From: SYIM01 sp041182885
GTDB lineage: Bacteria > Pseudomonadota > Gammaproteobacteria > Burkholderiales > Burkholderiaceae_E
Reading direction: 5' to 3'
NCBI GenBank assembly: GCA_049423065.1
Contig: JBMSQB010000068.1
Span: 1 to 25,787, forward strand
Length of the DNA stretch: 25,787 bases
The translations under genes were made by a program, and so were the position numbers. The notes beneath the pieces were generated by a model. That model was given only the letters and a program-made list of their open reading frames with translations. It was not told the DNA's origin and did not search any database. This document shows positions 14,612 through 22,322 of this stretch, piece after piece (within the stretch, counting starts at the first letter, position 1; each line of letters opens with the position of its first letter).

Positions 14612-14987
14612 TGGTGGAGCCGGCGGGAATCGAACCCGCGTCCGCAAGTCCTCTACGAACAGTTCTACATGCGTAGTCGATCTACTTGGATCTCGATGCA
14701 GGCTTAGCCGGTCGACAGGCCGACCCACATCCAGTCACCTTGGGTTTCGCCCCCGAACCAAGTGACCCGGCCCGGGCGCTATCCGATTGAAGTTACACCG
14801 CAGCCCTTCCGGTTGCCCGGTCAGGCCCAGCCCATCGGCTGACTGTTGCGGCGCTCGCGGGGTTTAAGCCGCGAGAGCGAAACGCTCGTCGTTGGCGTTT
14901 ATTGGTTTGCCAAAGGATTTACGAGGACTTGGCGCCTCGGCATGCCCTGTGCCGCTTCGCTACCCACGTCGAAACCAGGTCGGCCCC
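14612..14987 (-). ncRNA. ssrA: tmRNA (transfer-messenger RNA)
   Basis: A 376-base tmRNA. The 5' end GGGGCCG pairs with CGGCTCC before the discriminator A and the encoded CCA (3' end at 14612), giving a seven-base acceptor stem with one G-U pair. The 3' side has a T-arm, GCGGGTTCGATTCCCGC. The 5' domain reads GACCTGGTTTCGACGTGGG, and the resume region encodes ANDERFALAA followed by a stop. Pseudoknot-forming GC stems follow the tag. tmRNA with SmpB rescues stalled ribosomes and tags the peptide for degradation. The terminator is directly downstream. The 3' end is a classic integrase target, and mobile remnants crowd that side. Confidence 0.97.
14864..14896 (-). other. tmRNA tag-peptide reading frame (ANDERFALAA)
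   Basis: From GCC at 14896 to TAA at 14864 the mRNA-like part of ssrA encodes ten residues, A-N-D-E-R-F-A-L-A-A. The Leu-Ala-Ala ending is the ClpXP/ClpAP recognition signal. The sequence matches the tag known from Bordetella-like Burkholderiales and is the best taxonomic marker in the window. Confidence 0.95.
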
Positions 14988-15125
14988 GTGTTCCGTGTGA
15001 AAGAGATGTGCTGCAAGAGAGACCCGGATGATAGTCCGGAACCGGCGGCGAAACCAGCAGATTTCGCGCTGGGCAGCCGCCATCGGTCGGCTCGCCACTG
15101 CAACCGACCGGTTTACGCTTTCGAC

Positions 15126-15575
15126 CTACTCCGATGCGATCGTGATCAGCGCACCCAATGCAATCGCTCCGCCGGTGGCGCTCCATGCGTCACCGCTATC
15201 ACCGGGCTGCGCCTGCGTGATGGGCTCGAGCGTGGCGCCGGTACGCGGACGACGCGCATCCAGCAACCGAACACCATGGCCGAGTTCGCCGCGGAGCTGT
15301 CTCGTAAACGCAACCAACGGGGTGTGCGCCACTCGCGTGCTCACCTCATGCCCGCGTTCGCTCAGCAACTCAATGATGTCCTGCGTTGCTTCCCGGGTCC
15401 AATCTGCCCGCCAGCGCTTGAGCGCGGGTTGCGACAGAAAGCGCCCGCTGTGGCGCGGCAGCCGCGGCGGGCACCCTACGAGCACCCAGCGCTCGGGTGC
15501 GTGGCCGTCGATGAAAGCGAGCAACTGACGCTTGGCGAATTCGGCGTCGTTGATGAAGATGACGAATGTATCCAT
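15126..15575 (-). CDS. conserved hypothetical protein with C-terminal hydrophobic Gly-rich segment
   Basis: A 149-residue protein beginning MDTFVIFINDAEFAKRQLLAF. The N-terminal half alternates strands and helices in a Rossmann-like way ('RWVLVGCPPRL', then 'ATQDIIELLSERGHEV'), reminiscent of universal-stress or NYN-like folds, but I cannot assign a family. The last ~22 residues ('WSATGGAIALGALITIASE' within them) are hydrophobic and glycine-rich and could anchor the protein in a membrane. The ATG at 15575 has AAAGGA nine bases upstream; the longer open frame to 15803 overlaps the TerC gene and is ignored. It follows the TerC gene by 82 bases on the same strand, so it may share the manganese-responsive transcript. 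Function unknown. Confidence 0.75.
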   Translation of the reverse strand: MDTFVIFINDAEFAKRQLLAFIDGHAPERWVLVGCPPRLPRHSGRFLSQPALKRWRADWTREATQDIIELLSERGHEVSTRVAHTPLVAFTRQLRGELGHGVRLLDARRPRTGATLEPITQAQPGDSGDAWSATGGAIALGALITIASE

Positions 15576-15657
15576 GATCAGTTTTCCTTTGTCGTAATTG
15601 ATCGATAGGAACAATGAAATTCGCTGGCCAGCCTGCTCGGCTGCCGGCACCCAAAAA

Positions 15658-16368
15658 TTAGACGGACTCCATTCGCGGGCTGTCGCCCACACGACGACGG
15701 CTGGTCCACCAGCCGAGCAACAGCACGCCAGCCACGGCGGAAACGTAGGTGCCCCAGCGCGCAATGACCTGCAAGCCAGCCGACCCATCGAAAACCGGAT
15801 CAAGCCATGGCTCGTTGACGATCATCTTGGCCGCCGTGAACGCCAAAACGCCCGCGCCGAACTGGATAATGATTGGCCAGCGCTGAACGAGGCGAAGCAC
15901 CACCGCGCTTCCAAACACAACGATGGGCACGCTGATGAGAAGACCCAGCACCACCAGGTCGAAGGAGCCCTGCGCGGCGCCCGCCACGCCCAGCACGTTG
16001 TCAACGCCCATCAACGCATCGGCAATCACGATGGTTTTCATGGCGCCCCAGAAGGTGGTGGCGCCGCCCTCCTGATGGGCGTCGTCCGAATCGCCGTCAG
16101 CCAGCAGCTTGTAGGCGATCCAGAGGAGCCCCAGACCCCCCACCAGCATGAGGCCAGGGATCTTCAGGAGCCAGACCACACCCACCGTCATGACCGAACG
16201 CACGACGATGGCACCCACCGTGCCCCAGACAATGGCTCGGCGTTGCAGATGATGGGGGAGGCGCCGCGCTGCGAGCGCAATGACGATGGCGTTATCGCCG
16301 GCAAGGACGAGATCGATAAGGATGATGGCCGCCAGTGCAGACCACCATCCCATGGAAAATAGCTCCAT
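15658..16368 (-). CDS. TerC/YjbE family integral membrane protein, probable metal exporter
   Basis: A 236-residue inner-membrane protein with about seven membrane segments. It carries the TerC signatures 'LIDLVLAGDNAIVIALAARRLP' near the start and 'IVIADALMGVDNVLGVAGAAQG' in the middle, whose two Asp-containing GDN/DN motifs are thought to bind metal. Length and sequence fit the YjbE subgroup rather than the longer TerC/Alx type. Relatives of this superfamily export manganese, some to metallate secreted enzymes. I chose ATG 16368 (AAAGG eight bases upstream) over a TTG five codons earlier. The yybP-ykoY riboswitch in the leader strongly supports a manganese role. Confidence 0.92.
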   Translation of the reverse strand: MELFSMGWWSALAAIILIDLVLAGDNAIVIALAARRLPHHLQRRAIVWGTVGAIVVRSVMTVGVVWLLKIPGLMLVGGLGLLWIAYKLLADGDSDDAHQEGGATTFWGAMKTIVIADALMGVDNVLGVAGAAQGSFDLVVLGLLISVPIVVFGSAVVLRLVQRWPIIIQFGAGVLAFTAAKMIVNEPWLDPVFDGSAGLQVIARWGTYVSAVAGVLLLGWWTSRRRVGDSPRMESV

Positions 16369-16375
16369 GGCAGAA

Positions 16376-16577
16376 CCTTTCAAGAACGATCAATCGAACA
16401 GTCCGCCCGCCAAAAAATCAGCCGGAATGGACTCGCTTGATCGAAGGTCTTGCCAAGCTTGTGCTTGTGGTTCTACGCCCGACAGCCCGGAGGTTTATCA
16501 CCTCGTAATGACGAACTGGCGAACCGACCGGTGCCTCATGAGACTCCAGCCGACGCGGCTACTCCCCAACGATTCAA
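16376..16577 (-). promoter_or_regulatory. yybP-ykoY manganese riboswitch and expression platform
   Basis: The leader of the TerC gene carries the two conserved blocks of the yybP-ykoY family: GGGGAGTAGC (minus, 16567-16558) and GGCAAGACC (16454-16446), separated by paired arms, with CGTCATTACG between them. The closing stem joins TTGAATCG (16577-16570) to CGATCAA (16443-16437), with one bulge. The same CGATCAA can instead pair perfectly with TTGATCG (16393-16387), which also brings ACCTT opposite the AAAGG ribosome binding site (16380-16376). So closing the aptamer with Mn2+ would free the ribosome binding site: an ON switch. Family recognition is strong; the switching model is inferred. Confidence 0.85.
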
Positions 16578-16579
16578 AG

Positions 16580-16585
16580 AGTATA
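16580..16585 (-). promoter_or_regulatory. -10 box of the riboswitch-TerC transcript
   Basis: TATACT on the minus strand, about ten bases before the GGGGAGTAGC-containing aptamer. The best -35 at 17 bases is TTCCCT (16608-16603), which is weak. Transcription would begin near 16573-16576, at the first bases of the aptamer's closing stem. Confidence 0.5.
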
Positions 16586-16653
16586 ACGTCGCTTCGCGCG
16601 TGAGGGAAGTGGTTACCAGGGTGGGCGCGGGGAAATAGGAAGGTGGTTTGCGC

Positions 16654-18369
16654 CTACCGGGATTCGTCTTCAAGGAACTCGAGGGCATTGCGCCGCCCCG
16701 ATTCCGGCCGGCCTTTTTCCTGTCCCCGCAACTCCACACGGCGGATTTTCCCCGAAATGGTTTTGGGCAACTCGGCGAATTCAATGCGGCGCACCAGCTT
16801 GTAGGCCGAGAGCCGCTCGCGAAGGAACCGGAAAATGCTGGCAGCTGTCTCGGCACCGGCGGCATGCCCAGGGGACAGCATCAGATAGGCCTTGGGGACA
16901 TACCCCCGTACCGGATCGGGCGACGGCACAACCGCTGCCTCGGCCACCGCAGGGTGCTCGATCAGCACACTTTCGAGTTCGAACGGGCTGATGCGATACC
17001 CAGACGCCTTGAACACATCATCGGCTCGCCCAACGTAGGTGATGTAGCCCTCGGCGTCCCGCACGCCGACGTCGCCCGTGTGGTAGAAACCGTCGCGCAT
17101 GACTTCGGCGGTCTTGTCGGCATCGTCGGCATAGCCATTCATGAGTGCCAGTGGGCGGGCCGACAGGTCGATGCAGATTTCACCTTCATCGGCGGGCTGA
17201 CCGTCGGCGTCGAGCAGCACAATTCGGTAGCCAGGAAGCGGCCGACCCATGGAGCCAGGCTTGAGCACGGCGCCTGGCGGGTTGCCAACTTGCGCGGTGG
17301 TTTCGGTTTGTCCGTAGCCGTCGCGGATGGTGATGTTCCAGGCGCGCCTCACCTGCTCGATCACTTCAGGGTTGAGCGGCTCGCCCGCCGAGATGAGTTC
17401 CCTCAGCTTGACCGGCCAGCGACCCAATTCCTCCAGGATCAGCATCCGCCAGACGGTGGGCGGCGCACAGAGTGTGTTGACCTGGTGACGCACCAGCACA
17501 TCGAGCACGGCCGGACCGTTGAAGCGCGTGTAGTTGTAGATGAACACGCAGGCCTGGGCGTTGAAGGGCGCAAAGAAACAGCTCCAGGCGTGCTTGGCCC
17601 AGCCGGGAGAGCTGATGGTCCAGTGCACATCGCCAGGCTTGAGCCCCAGCCAGTAGAGCGTGGACAGATGCCCAACTGGATAACTCGCCTGGGTGTGCTG
17701 AACCAGCTTTGGCCGGGCCGTGGTACCCGAGGTGAAGTACTCGAGCAACGGATCACTGGCGCGCGTGGGCTCGGGAGGGTTGAACTCGGTGGGGGCGCCC
17801 TCACTCAGCGCAAAGTCGATCCAACCTGAAGTCGGCGCCCCGCGCACCGAAATGAGCCCCACCCCCGCCAGCGTGTCTGGCGCCAGCGCAGCGAACTTGC
17901 CCACTCCCGCCGCGTTGGTGATTACCCAGCGCACCCGCCCCCGTCGCAGGCGGTCGGCCAGATCATCGCCTGAGAGCAATGTGGTGGCAGGGATGAGCAC
18001 CGCGCCCAGCTTGACGGCCGCCAGCATGGTTTCCCAGAGCGCAACCTCATTGCCCAGCATGAGCAGGACTCGATCGCCCCGGCGCGCGCCCTGCGCTGCC
18101 AGAAACGAGGCCACCTGGTTGGAGCGGCGTCGAAGTTCGTCATAGGTGAGGCGCGCTTCCTCGCCGGACTCTTCAACGATGTGCAGCGCAGGCGCCGGGT
18201 TGCCGCGTGCAATGCCATCGAAATAGTCACGCGCCCAGTTGAAATGTTCGAGCTTGGGCCAGCGAAACGCGCTGACCGCAGCCTGCCAGGATGTGCGGTG
18301 CTCGAGCAGCGCCTTGCGCGCGGCGAGGAATTGATCGAGCTCTTGTTGACGGGCAGATTCAGAACTCAC
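16654..18369 (-). CDS. AMP-binding acyl-CoA synthetase (ACSM-like)
   Basis: A 571-residue adenylate-forming enzyme. Motifs in order are F-T-S-G-T-T-A-R-P-K (212-221, ATP loop), 'SAGEPLNPEV' (327-336), GYGQTET (351-357), 'YHTGD' (429-433), 'GRADDVFKASGYRISPFELE' (447-466) and the catalytic Lys541 in 'KTISGKIRR'. The arrangement and SPGWAKHAW segment resemble medium-chain or acetyl-CoA-synthetase-like enzymes (ACSM group), activating a carboxylic acid as acyl-AMP and then acyl-CoA. The start is GTG at 18369 with AGAGG six bases upstream; no ATG fits. It is the last gene of a minus-strand set, 18 bases after the HtrA-like gene. The nearby enoyl-CoA hydratase could act on its products. Confidence 0.93.
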   Translation of the reverse strand: MSSESARQQELDQFLAARKALLEHRTSWQAAVSAFRWPKLEHFNWARDYFDGIARGNPAPALHIVEESGEEARLTYDELRRRSNQVASFLAAQGARRGDRVLLMLGNEVALWETMLAAVKLGAVLIPATTLLSGDDLADRLRRGRVRWVITNAAGVGKFAALAPDTLAGVGLISVRGAPTSGWIDFALSEGAPTEFNPPEPTRASDPLLEYFTSGTTARPKLVQHTQASYPVGHLSTLYWLGLKPGDVHWTISSPGWAKHAWSCFFAPFNAQACVFIYNYTRFNGPAVLDVLVRHQVNTLCAPPTVWRMLILEELGRWPVKLRELISAGEPLNPEVIEQVRRAWNITIRDGYGQTETTAQVGNPPGAVLKPGSMGRPLPGYRIVLLDADGQPADEGEICIDLSARPLALMNGYADDADKTAEVMRDGFYHTGDVGVRDAEGYITYVGRADDVFKASGYRISPFELESVLIEHPAVAEAAVVPSPDPVRGYVPKAYLMLSPGHAAGAETAASIFRFLRERLSAYKLVRRIEFAELPKTISGKIRRVELRGQEKGRPESGRRNALEFLEDESR

Positions 18370-18387
18370 GCGGACCTCTTGAACAGT

Positions 18388-19362
18388 TCAATGAAGTTGC
18401 GGACGGCTGAGCATGTCGTTGCGATCGATCGAGCGAATTGAAAGCCGAAGCAGTTCGGCGCCGCGCGCAAGCGTGATCGGCACCGGCACACCCGCCGGTC
18501 CCGTCCGCCAGACCGCCTTGAGGAAGTCACCGAGCGTCGACACCCGCTCGCCCGCCACATCAAGCACCATGTCATCGGTGCGAACGCCAGCGCGCTGCGC
18601 GGGCCCCCCCTGGGTCACGCCCGCCACCGTGAGTTGCCCCTCGGCCTCGCCCACATACATGCCCAGCCAGGGCCGGGCCACAAGCCCTGACTGCCCGGTT
18701 TCGATCAGGTTGTTGAGGATGGGTTCCAGAAGATCGATCGGCACCGACATGTTGCCCTGGGTGGTTTCGCCGTCGGCGCTTTCCTGGGTGAGGAGCGAAC
18801 CAATGCCGATCAGGCGACCGCTGCCATCGACCAGCGCCGCACCGCTCCATTCCGGATGCGCGGGCGAGGTAAAGAGCGCCTCGTCCAGGAGGTATTCCCA
18901 GTAGCCCGCGAACTCGCGTTTGTCAGCGATGCGGGTACGCAGCGCGCGCCTGCGTCCGCCATGACTGAGCATGTACACCCGATCACCTCGCCCCACATCG
19001 GCGGCACTGCCCCGCTGCATGGGCGGCACCTCGAGCGGCGACAGCGCTTTCACCAGACCAAATCCGGTGACCTGATCGTAGGCGAGCGGGTAGGCCTGCG
19101 CCACCCGCCCCGCCCGCGTGGTCAGCCAGATGGTATGCGCTTCGGTGATGAGATAACCGATGGTGAGAACCAGGCCATCACCGCCGATGACCACCGCATT
19201 GCCCCCGCGCTCGGTGCCCAGCGTGGACGCAGTAAAGGCCTCGTCGGGCACCTCGGCGCGTAGTTCCACGACCGCATCAAGTGCGGCGACCAGATCGAAG
19301 TCGAGATCCTGGACGCGCGGACGCAATTCTTCGGGGAACGACCAATCGTTACTGTCGGACAT
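18388..19362 (-). CDS. HtrA-like (S1C) protein with PDZ domain, catalytically degenerate
   Basis: A 324-residue protein with a trypsin-like fold (about 45-215) and a C-terminal PDZ domain (about 232-312, 'WLGMYVGE', 'AGVTQGGPAQRAGVRTDDMVLDVAGERV' in the usual order). In HtrA enzymes the triad is in TNxHV, TDLAxLK and GNSGGPL. Here these positions read T-I-G-Y-L (Tyr70 for His), T-G-F-G-L-V-K (Gly100 for Asp) and E-W-S-G-A-A-L (Ser173 kept). It therefore cannot act as a normal serine protease. There is no signal peptide, so it is probably cytoplasmic, unlike DegP. It may be a peptide-binding adaptor. It lies 32 bases after the CobW gene and 18 before the acyl-CoA synthetase. Confidence 0.85.
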   Translation of the reverse strand: MSDSNDWSFPEELRPRVQDLDFDLVAALDAVVELRAEVPDEAFTASTLGTERGGNAVVIGGDGLVLTIGYLITEAHTIWLTTRAGRVAQAYPLAYDQVTGFGLVKALSPLEVPPMQRGSAADVGRGDRVYMLSHGGRRRALRTRIADKREFAGYWEYLLDEALFTSPAHPEWSGAALVDGSGRLIGIGSLLTQESADGETTQGNMSVPIDLLEPILNNLIETGQSGLVARPWLGMYVGEAEGQLTVAGVTQGGPAQRAGVRTDDMVLDVAGERVSTLGDFLKAVWRTGPAGVPVPITLARGAELLRLSIRSIDRNDMLSRPQLH

Positions 19363-19394
19363 CTAGGGACCTGGCGACAAAAGGGGGATTTCAA

Positions 19395-20528
19395 TCAGAT
19401 GGTACCGGACGGCCGCCCCGTCGTGTCGGTGTTACCCGTGATCACGGCGCGTATTTCTGCAGCCGCAGCGCGAGGATCGGTTCCGGCGGGGCACTGCAGC
19501 GCGACCAGGGTTGATTCAATCTCGTGCGAAGTCGTGTCGCGGGCAATACAGACCAACCGTGACCGTGGGTCAGCATCTGGCCAAGCAACAAGCCGCTCGG
19601 GTCGATGAAATACCCGCTGTACACCCTGAATGAAAACGCTTTCCCCGGTATCAGCGACACGCAACAACCCCTTGCACCGGAGCAACCGTTCGCCCAGCAT
19701 GTCAGAAAGCAATTGCCACCAGGCAGCGATGCCCGACCAGGAGGCGGCGGAATCAAACGTGAGACAGACCGCACGGATCCGGTCGTCGTGACGATTGCGA
19801 TCATGCGGGTGATGATGCTGGTGCTCATGAGGGTCCGCATGAGGGTGCTCATGACGATGCTCAGGATCGTGCTCATCATGCCGCCCATGGATGGGCGCTC
19901 GGGCCAGCCGATACCGATCAAGCGGTGCAAACGCTTCCAGCGCGGCCTGCCCCGACACCGACACCACCACCGGCGCCCAGGCGTTGAGCGCAGTCAATCG
20001 CGCCCGGATCGGTTCCGTACCTCCCGTGATATCGGTCTTGGTGAGCACCAGCCGATCAGCGATCGCGATCTGCCGGGCAACCTCAGGCTGCCCGTCAATC
20101 AGCGCCAACACATGCTGGGTATCAACGGTGACGATGGCCGCCTCGAACCGGTAATGCGCCGTCACCAGCCGATGGCCAAGGAGCGTATTCAGGATGGGCC
20201 CCGGATCGGCGAGGCCGGTGGTCTCAACCACCACGCGCTCGAAGGGCGGCACCTCGCCCCGCACCCGCTTTGCGTGAAGTTCGGCGAGCGTTTCATGAAG
20301 CGATTCGGAAATCGTGCAGCACAGACACCCTGCATCGAGCAGCACCACGTTGTCCTGGCTCTGCTCGATCAGGAAGTGGTCCAGCCCAATCTCGCCGAAT
20401 TCATTGACGATGACCGCGGTGTTGGCAAACGCAGGGGCTTTGAGGAGCGCATTGAGCAGCGTGGTCTTGCCGCTGCCCAGAAAGCCGGTCAGCAGATGGA
20501 TGGGAATTCGTTTCGGTTCGGATGACAT
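19395..20528 (-). CDS. CobW/COG0523 family GTPase, putative zinc metallochaperone
   Basis: A 377-residue G3E GTPase. The Walker A motif is G-F-L-G-S-G-K-T (15-22), followed by NEFG (42-45), the metal-binding GCLCC (67-71), ETTGLADP (102-109) and TKTD (163-166) as the guanine-specificity motif. A His-rich linker (214-248) has 14 His residues in 35. The CobW C-terminal domain follows (about 250-350). Such proteins hand zinc or cobalt to client enzymes using GTP; the His-rich linker and CxCC favour zinc. No Zur box was recognised upstream. It is the first gene of the minus-strand set with the HtrA-like protein and acyl-CoA synthetase, and is divergent from the enoyl-CoA hydratase. Confidence 0.94.
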   Translation of the reverse strand: MSSEPKRIPIHLLTGFLGSGKTTLLNALLKAPAFANTAVIVNEFGEIGLDHFLIEQSQDNVVLLDAGCLCCTISESLHETLAELHAKRVRGEVPPFERVVVETTGLADPGPILNTLLGHRLVTAHYRFEAAIVTVDTQHVLALIDGQPEVARQIAIADRLVLTKTDITGGTEPIRARLTALNAWAPVVVSVSGQAALEAFAPLDRYRLARAPIHGRHDEHDPEHRHEHPHADPHEHQHHHPHDRNRHDDRIRAVCLTFDSAASWSGIAAWWQLLSDMLGERLLRCKGLLRVADTGESVFIQGVQRVFHRPERLVAWPDADPRSRLVCIARDTTSHEIESTLVALQCPAGTDPRAAAAEIRAVITGNTDTTGRPSGTI

Positions 20529-20660
20529 GATGTGGGCTCGTTTCCCCTCACCATGCCGCAGACGGAGGGACGCTGCAAATGAAGGCCCCCGCGGGCTGAG
20601 CGCTCAACGCAAGCTTAGAATTGCGCCCTGACACCGCCCACGACTGCCTGGACATCCACT

Positions 20661-21434
20661 ATGGCTGACTTCACCATCGAGACGCTCCCCGAGGGAGCCC
20701 TGTTCCGGATCGAGCGCCCCGCCAAAATGAATGCGCTCACGCGCGCGGTCGTTCAGGGCCTGGGCGATTGCATCAGCGATCTGGAGCGCCGCAGGGCTCG
20801 GCTTTTGGTAATCACTGGCGCAGGTGACCGCGCGTTCTGCGCCGGCACCGATCTCGGCGAACTGCAGGGCCTCACGCTGGAAGAGCGGACAGCAAAAAGT
20901 GATGTTGCCCGCGCACTCCTGGTGCGGCTCCATCGTTCGAGGCTGATCAGCGTGGCGGGCATGAACGGCCTGGCCTACGGCGGCGGGCTGGAGCTCGCGC
21001 TTGCCTGCACGCTGCGCATCGCAGCCCCGCATGTGAAGATGTCGCTGCCCGAGGTCAAGCTCGCGCTGGTCCCTGCCTATGCTGGCACGCAACTGCTTCC
21101 CGCCGTGATCGGGCGCGCCCGCGCGCTGGACATGATGCTCACCGGGCGGGCTGTGGATGCAGCGGAAGCGCATGCAATGGGGCTGATTCATCGCGTCGCC
21201 TCAACCGACTCGTCGGTCACCGATCAGGCCATTGCTTTTGGCCAGGAAATCACCCGCTGGTCGCCTGCGGCTGTGGCCGCGATCCGCGCATGTATCGACG
21301 CCGCGAGCGACACCCTCACCGACGCGGGCCTTGCCGTTGAGCGCGAGCAGGTCAACACCAACTATGCATCGGCTGACGCCCGTGAGGGCATGGCGGCGTT
21401 TCTTGAAAAGCGGCCGGCGCGCTACACCGGCTGA
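20661..21434 (+). CDS. enoyl-CoA hydratase/isomerase family protein
   Basis: A 257-residue crotonase-fold enzyme. The oxyanion-hole strands are 'RAFCAGTDLGEL' (57-68) and 'NGLAYGGGLELALAC' (102-116). The two catalytic acids of true hydratases are kept: Glu111 in GGGLELAL and Glu131 in 'LPEVKLALVPAYAGTQ'. It ends with the trimer-forming helices and 'AFLEKRPARYTG'. It probably hydrates a 2-enoyl-CoA in fatty-acid or aromatic-acid breakdown. The ATG at 20661 has only a weak GGAC upstream; TAGAAT at 20616-20621 is a possible -10. It is divergent from the CobW gene and converges on the methyltransferase gene with only six bases between the stops. Confidence 0.94.
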   Translation: MADFTIETLPEGALFRIERPAKMNALTRAVVQGLGDCISDLERRRARLLVITGAGDRAFCAGTDLGELQGLTLEERTAKSDVARALLVRLHRSRLISVAGMNGLAYGGGLELALACTLRIAAPHVKMSLPEVKLALVPAYAGTQLLPAVIGRARALDMMLTGRAVDAAEAHAMGLIHRVASTDSSVTDQAIAFGQEITRWSPAAVAAIRACIDAASDTLTDAGLAVEREQVNTNYASADAREGMAAFLEKRPARYTG

Positions 21435-21440
21435 GGCCTC

Positions 21441-22322
21441 TCAGGGCTTGCCGCCTGTCCGCCGCCCCCGTACTGCGATTCGCTCGACGATTGACTCGAC
21501 CATGCCGTAGGGAGGCACCATCTCGCCCTCGAGGCGATCGGCCTGCACAGTCAGACGAACCGCTTTCAGCAGATTGGACGCATCGACATAGCGAAGCGAC
21601 AGGCGGTCGCCTTCAATGGCAGGCGACAGGAGCGGCAGGGCCCGCCCATCGATGGTGATGGTGCCCGCAAGGCGCTGATAGCGCTGCACCAGCGCGAGCC
21701 TCGCCGGGCCGCTGGTTTCGGCCAGACCCTCGACGATCCATTCCCCCGCCACGTTGGCCGGCACCAGCCAGTAGTAGCCCACCTGCGTGCCCACCCGAAC
21801 CACATGATCAGGCTCCCAGTCGCCCATCGCAAAGCTGTTTGAGACCACCCGGGTCCCGGGTTTCATGGCGAGCACACGAGGCCGCAACTGCTGATTGAGT
21901 TCATCGAGCAGATAGAGGGTGAGCACTGTCGCCGAGGAAAAATCGGTCTGAAAAAGATCAGCCTGGATGATACGAACGCGATCTGCGACCCCGGCCCGCT
22001 CGACCTCGCGCTGGGCGAAGGCAGCGAGCCTGGCGTTGTACTCGATCCCGACGGCACGCGCGCCGTGTCGCTGCGCGGCCGCGATCGCGATCTTGCCGTC
22101 GCCCGCCCCCAGGTCGTAGACCAGGTCGTTCGGACCCACGCGCGCCACTTCTAGCAGCCGATACGCCAGTTCGTCAGGGGTGGGCAGCCACATCACGTCC
22201 TTGCCGGTTTGACCACGCTGCGGGCGCCAGGTTTCGTCGGCCTGGGCAAGCACGGCAGACGGGTTCGCCAGGGCAAGCGCGAGCGAGACGATGGCGCCGA
22301 ACACTACAATGCGTGCAGTCAT
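21441..22322 (-). CDS. SAM-dependent methyltransferase-fold protein with signal peptide
   Basis: A 293-residue protein. It begins with a probable Sec signal peptide (MTARIVVFGAIVSLALALAN, cleavage near V-L-A, residue 26). A class I methyltransferase domain follows: motif I is 'VYDLGAGDGKIAIAAAQ' (68-84) and motif II 'VGIEYNARL' (91-99), then 'VLTLYLLDELNQQLRPRVLAMKPGTRVVSN' in the usual order. The last ~120 residues ('AGEWIVEG...RYQRLAGTITIDGR') look like a beta-rich accessory domain. Export is odd for an enzyme using cytoplasmic S-adenosylmethionine, so it may use the fold otherwise. I chose ATG 22322; ATG 22331 is possible. Its start overlaps the divergent helicase start (CATG). Confidence 0.85.
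   Translation of the reverse strand: MTARIVVFGAIVSLALALANPSAVLAQADETWRPQRGQTGKDVMWLPTPDELAYRLLEVARVGPNDLVYDLGAGDGKIAIAAAQRHGARAVGIEYNARLAAFAQREVERAGVADRVRIIQADLFQTDFSSATVLTLYLLDELNQQLRPRVLAMKPGTRVVSNSFAMGDWEPDHVVRVGTQVGYYWLVPANVAGEWIVEGLAETSGPARLALVQRYQRLAGTITIDGRALPLLSPAIEGDRLSLRYVDASNLLKAVRLTVQADRLEGEMVPPYGMVESIVERIAVRGRRTGGKP

Noticed and set aside
14612..14640. Direct repeat of the ssrA 3' end as an attachment-site copy
   Set aside because: I looked for the GGTTCGA...CCGCCGGCTCC block elsewhere in the window and found no second copy.
14988..15060. ssrA promoter (TATCAT or TTGCAG boxes)
   Set aside because: No pair of boxes had an acceptable -35, -10 and spacing, so none is listed.
16648..17829. 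Plus-strand 393-codon frame opposite the acyl-CoA synthetase
   Set aside because: The opposite strand encodes all synthetase motifs; this frame has none.
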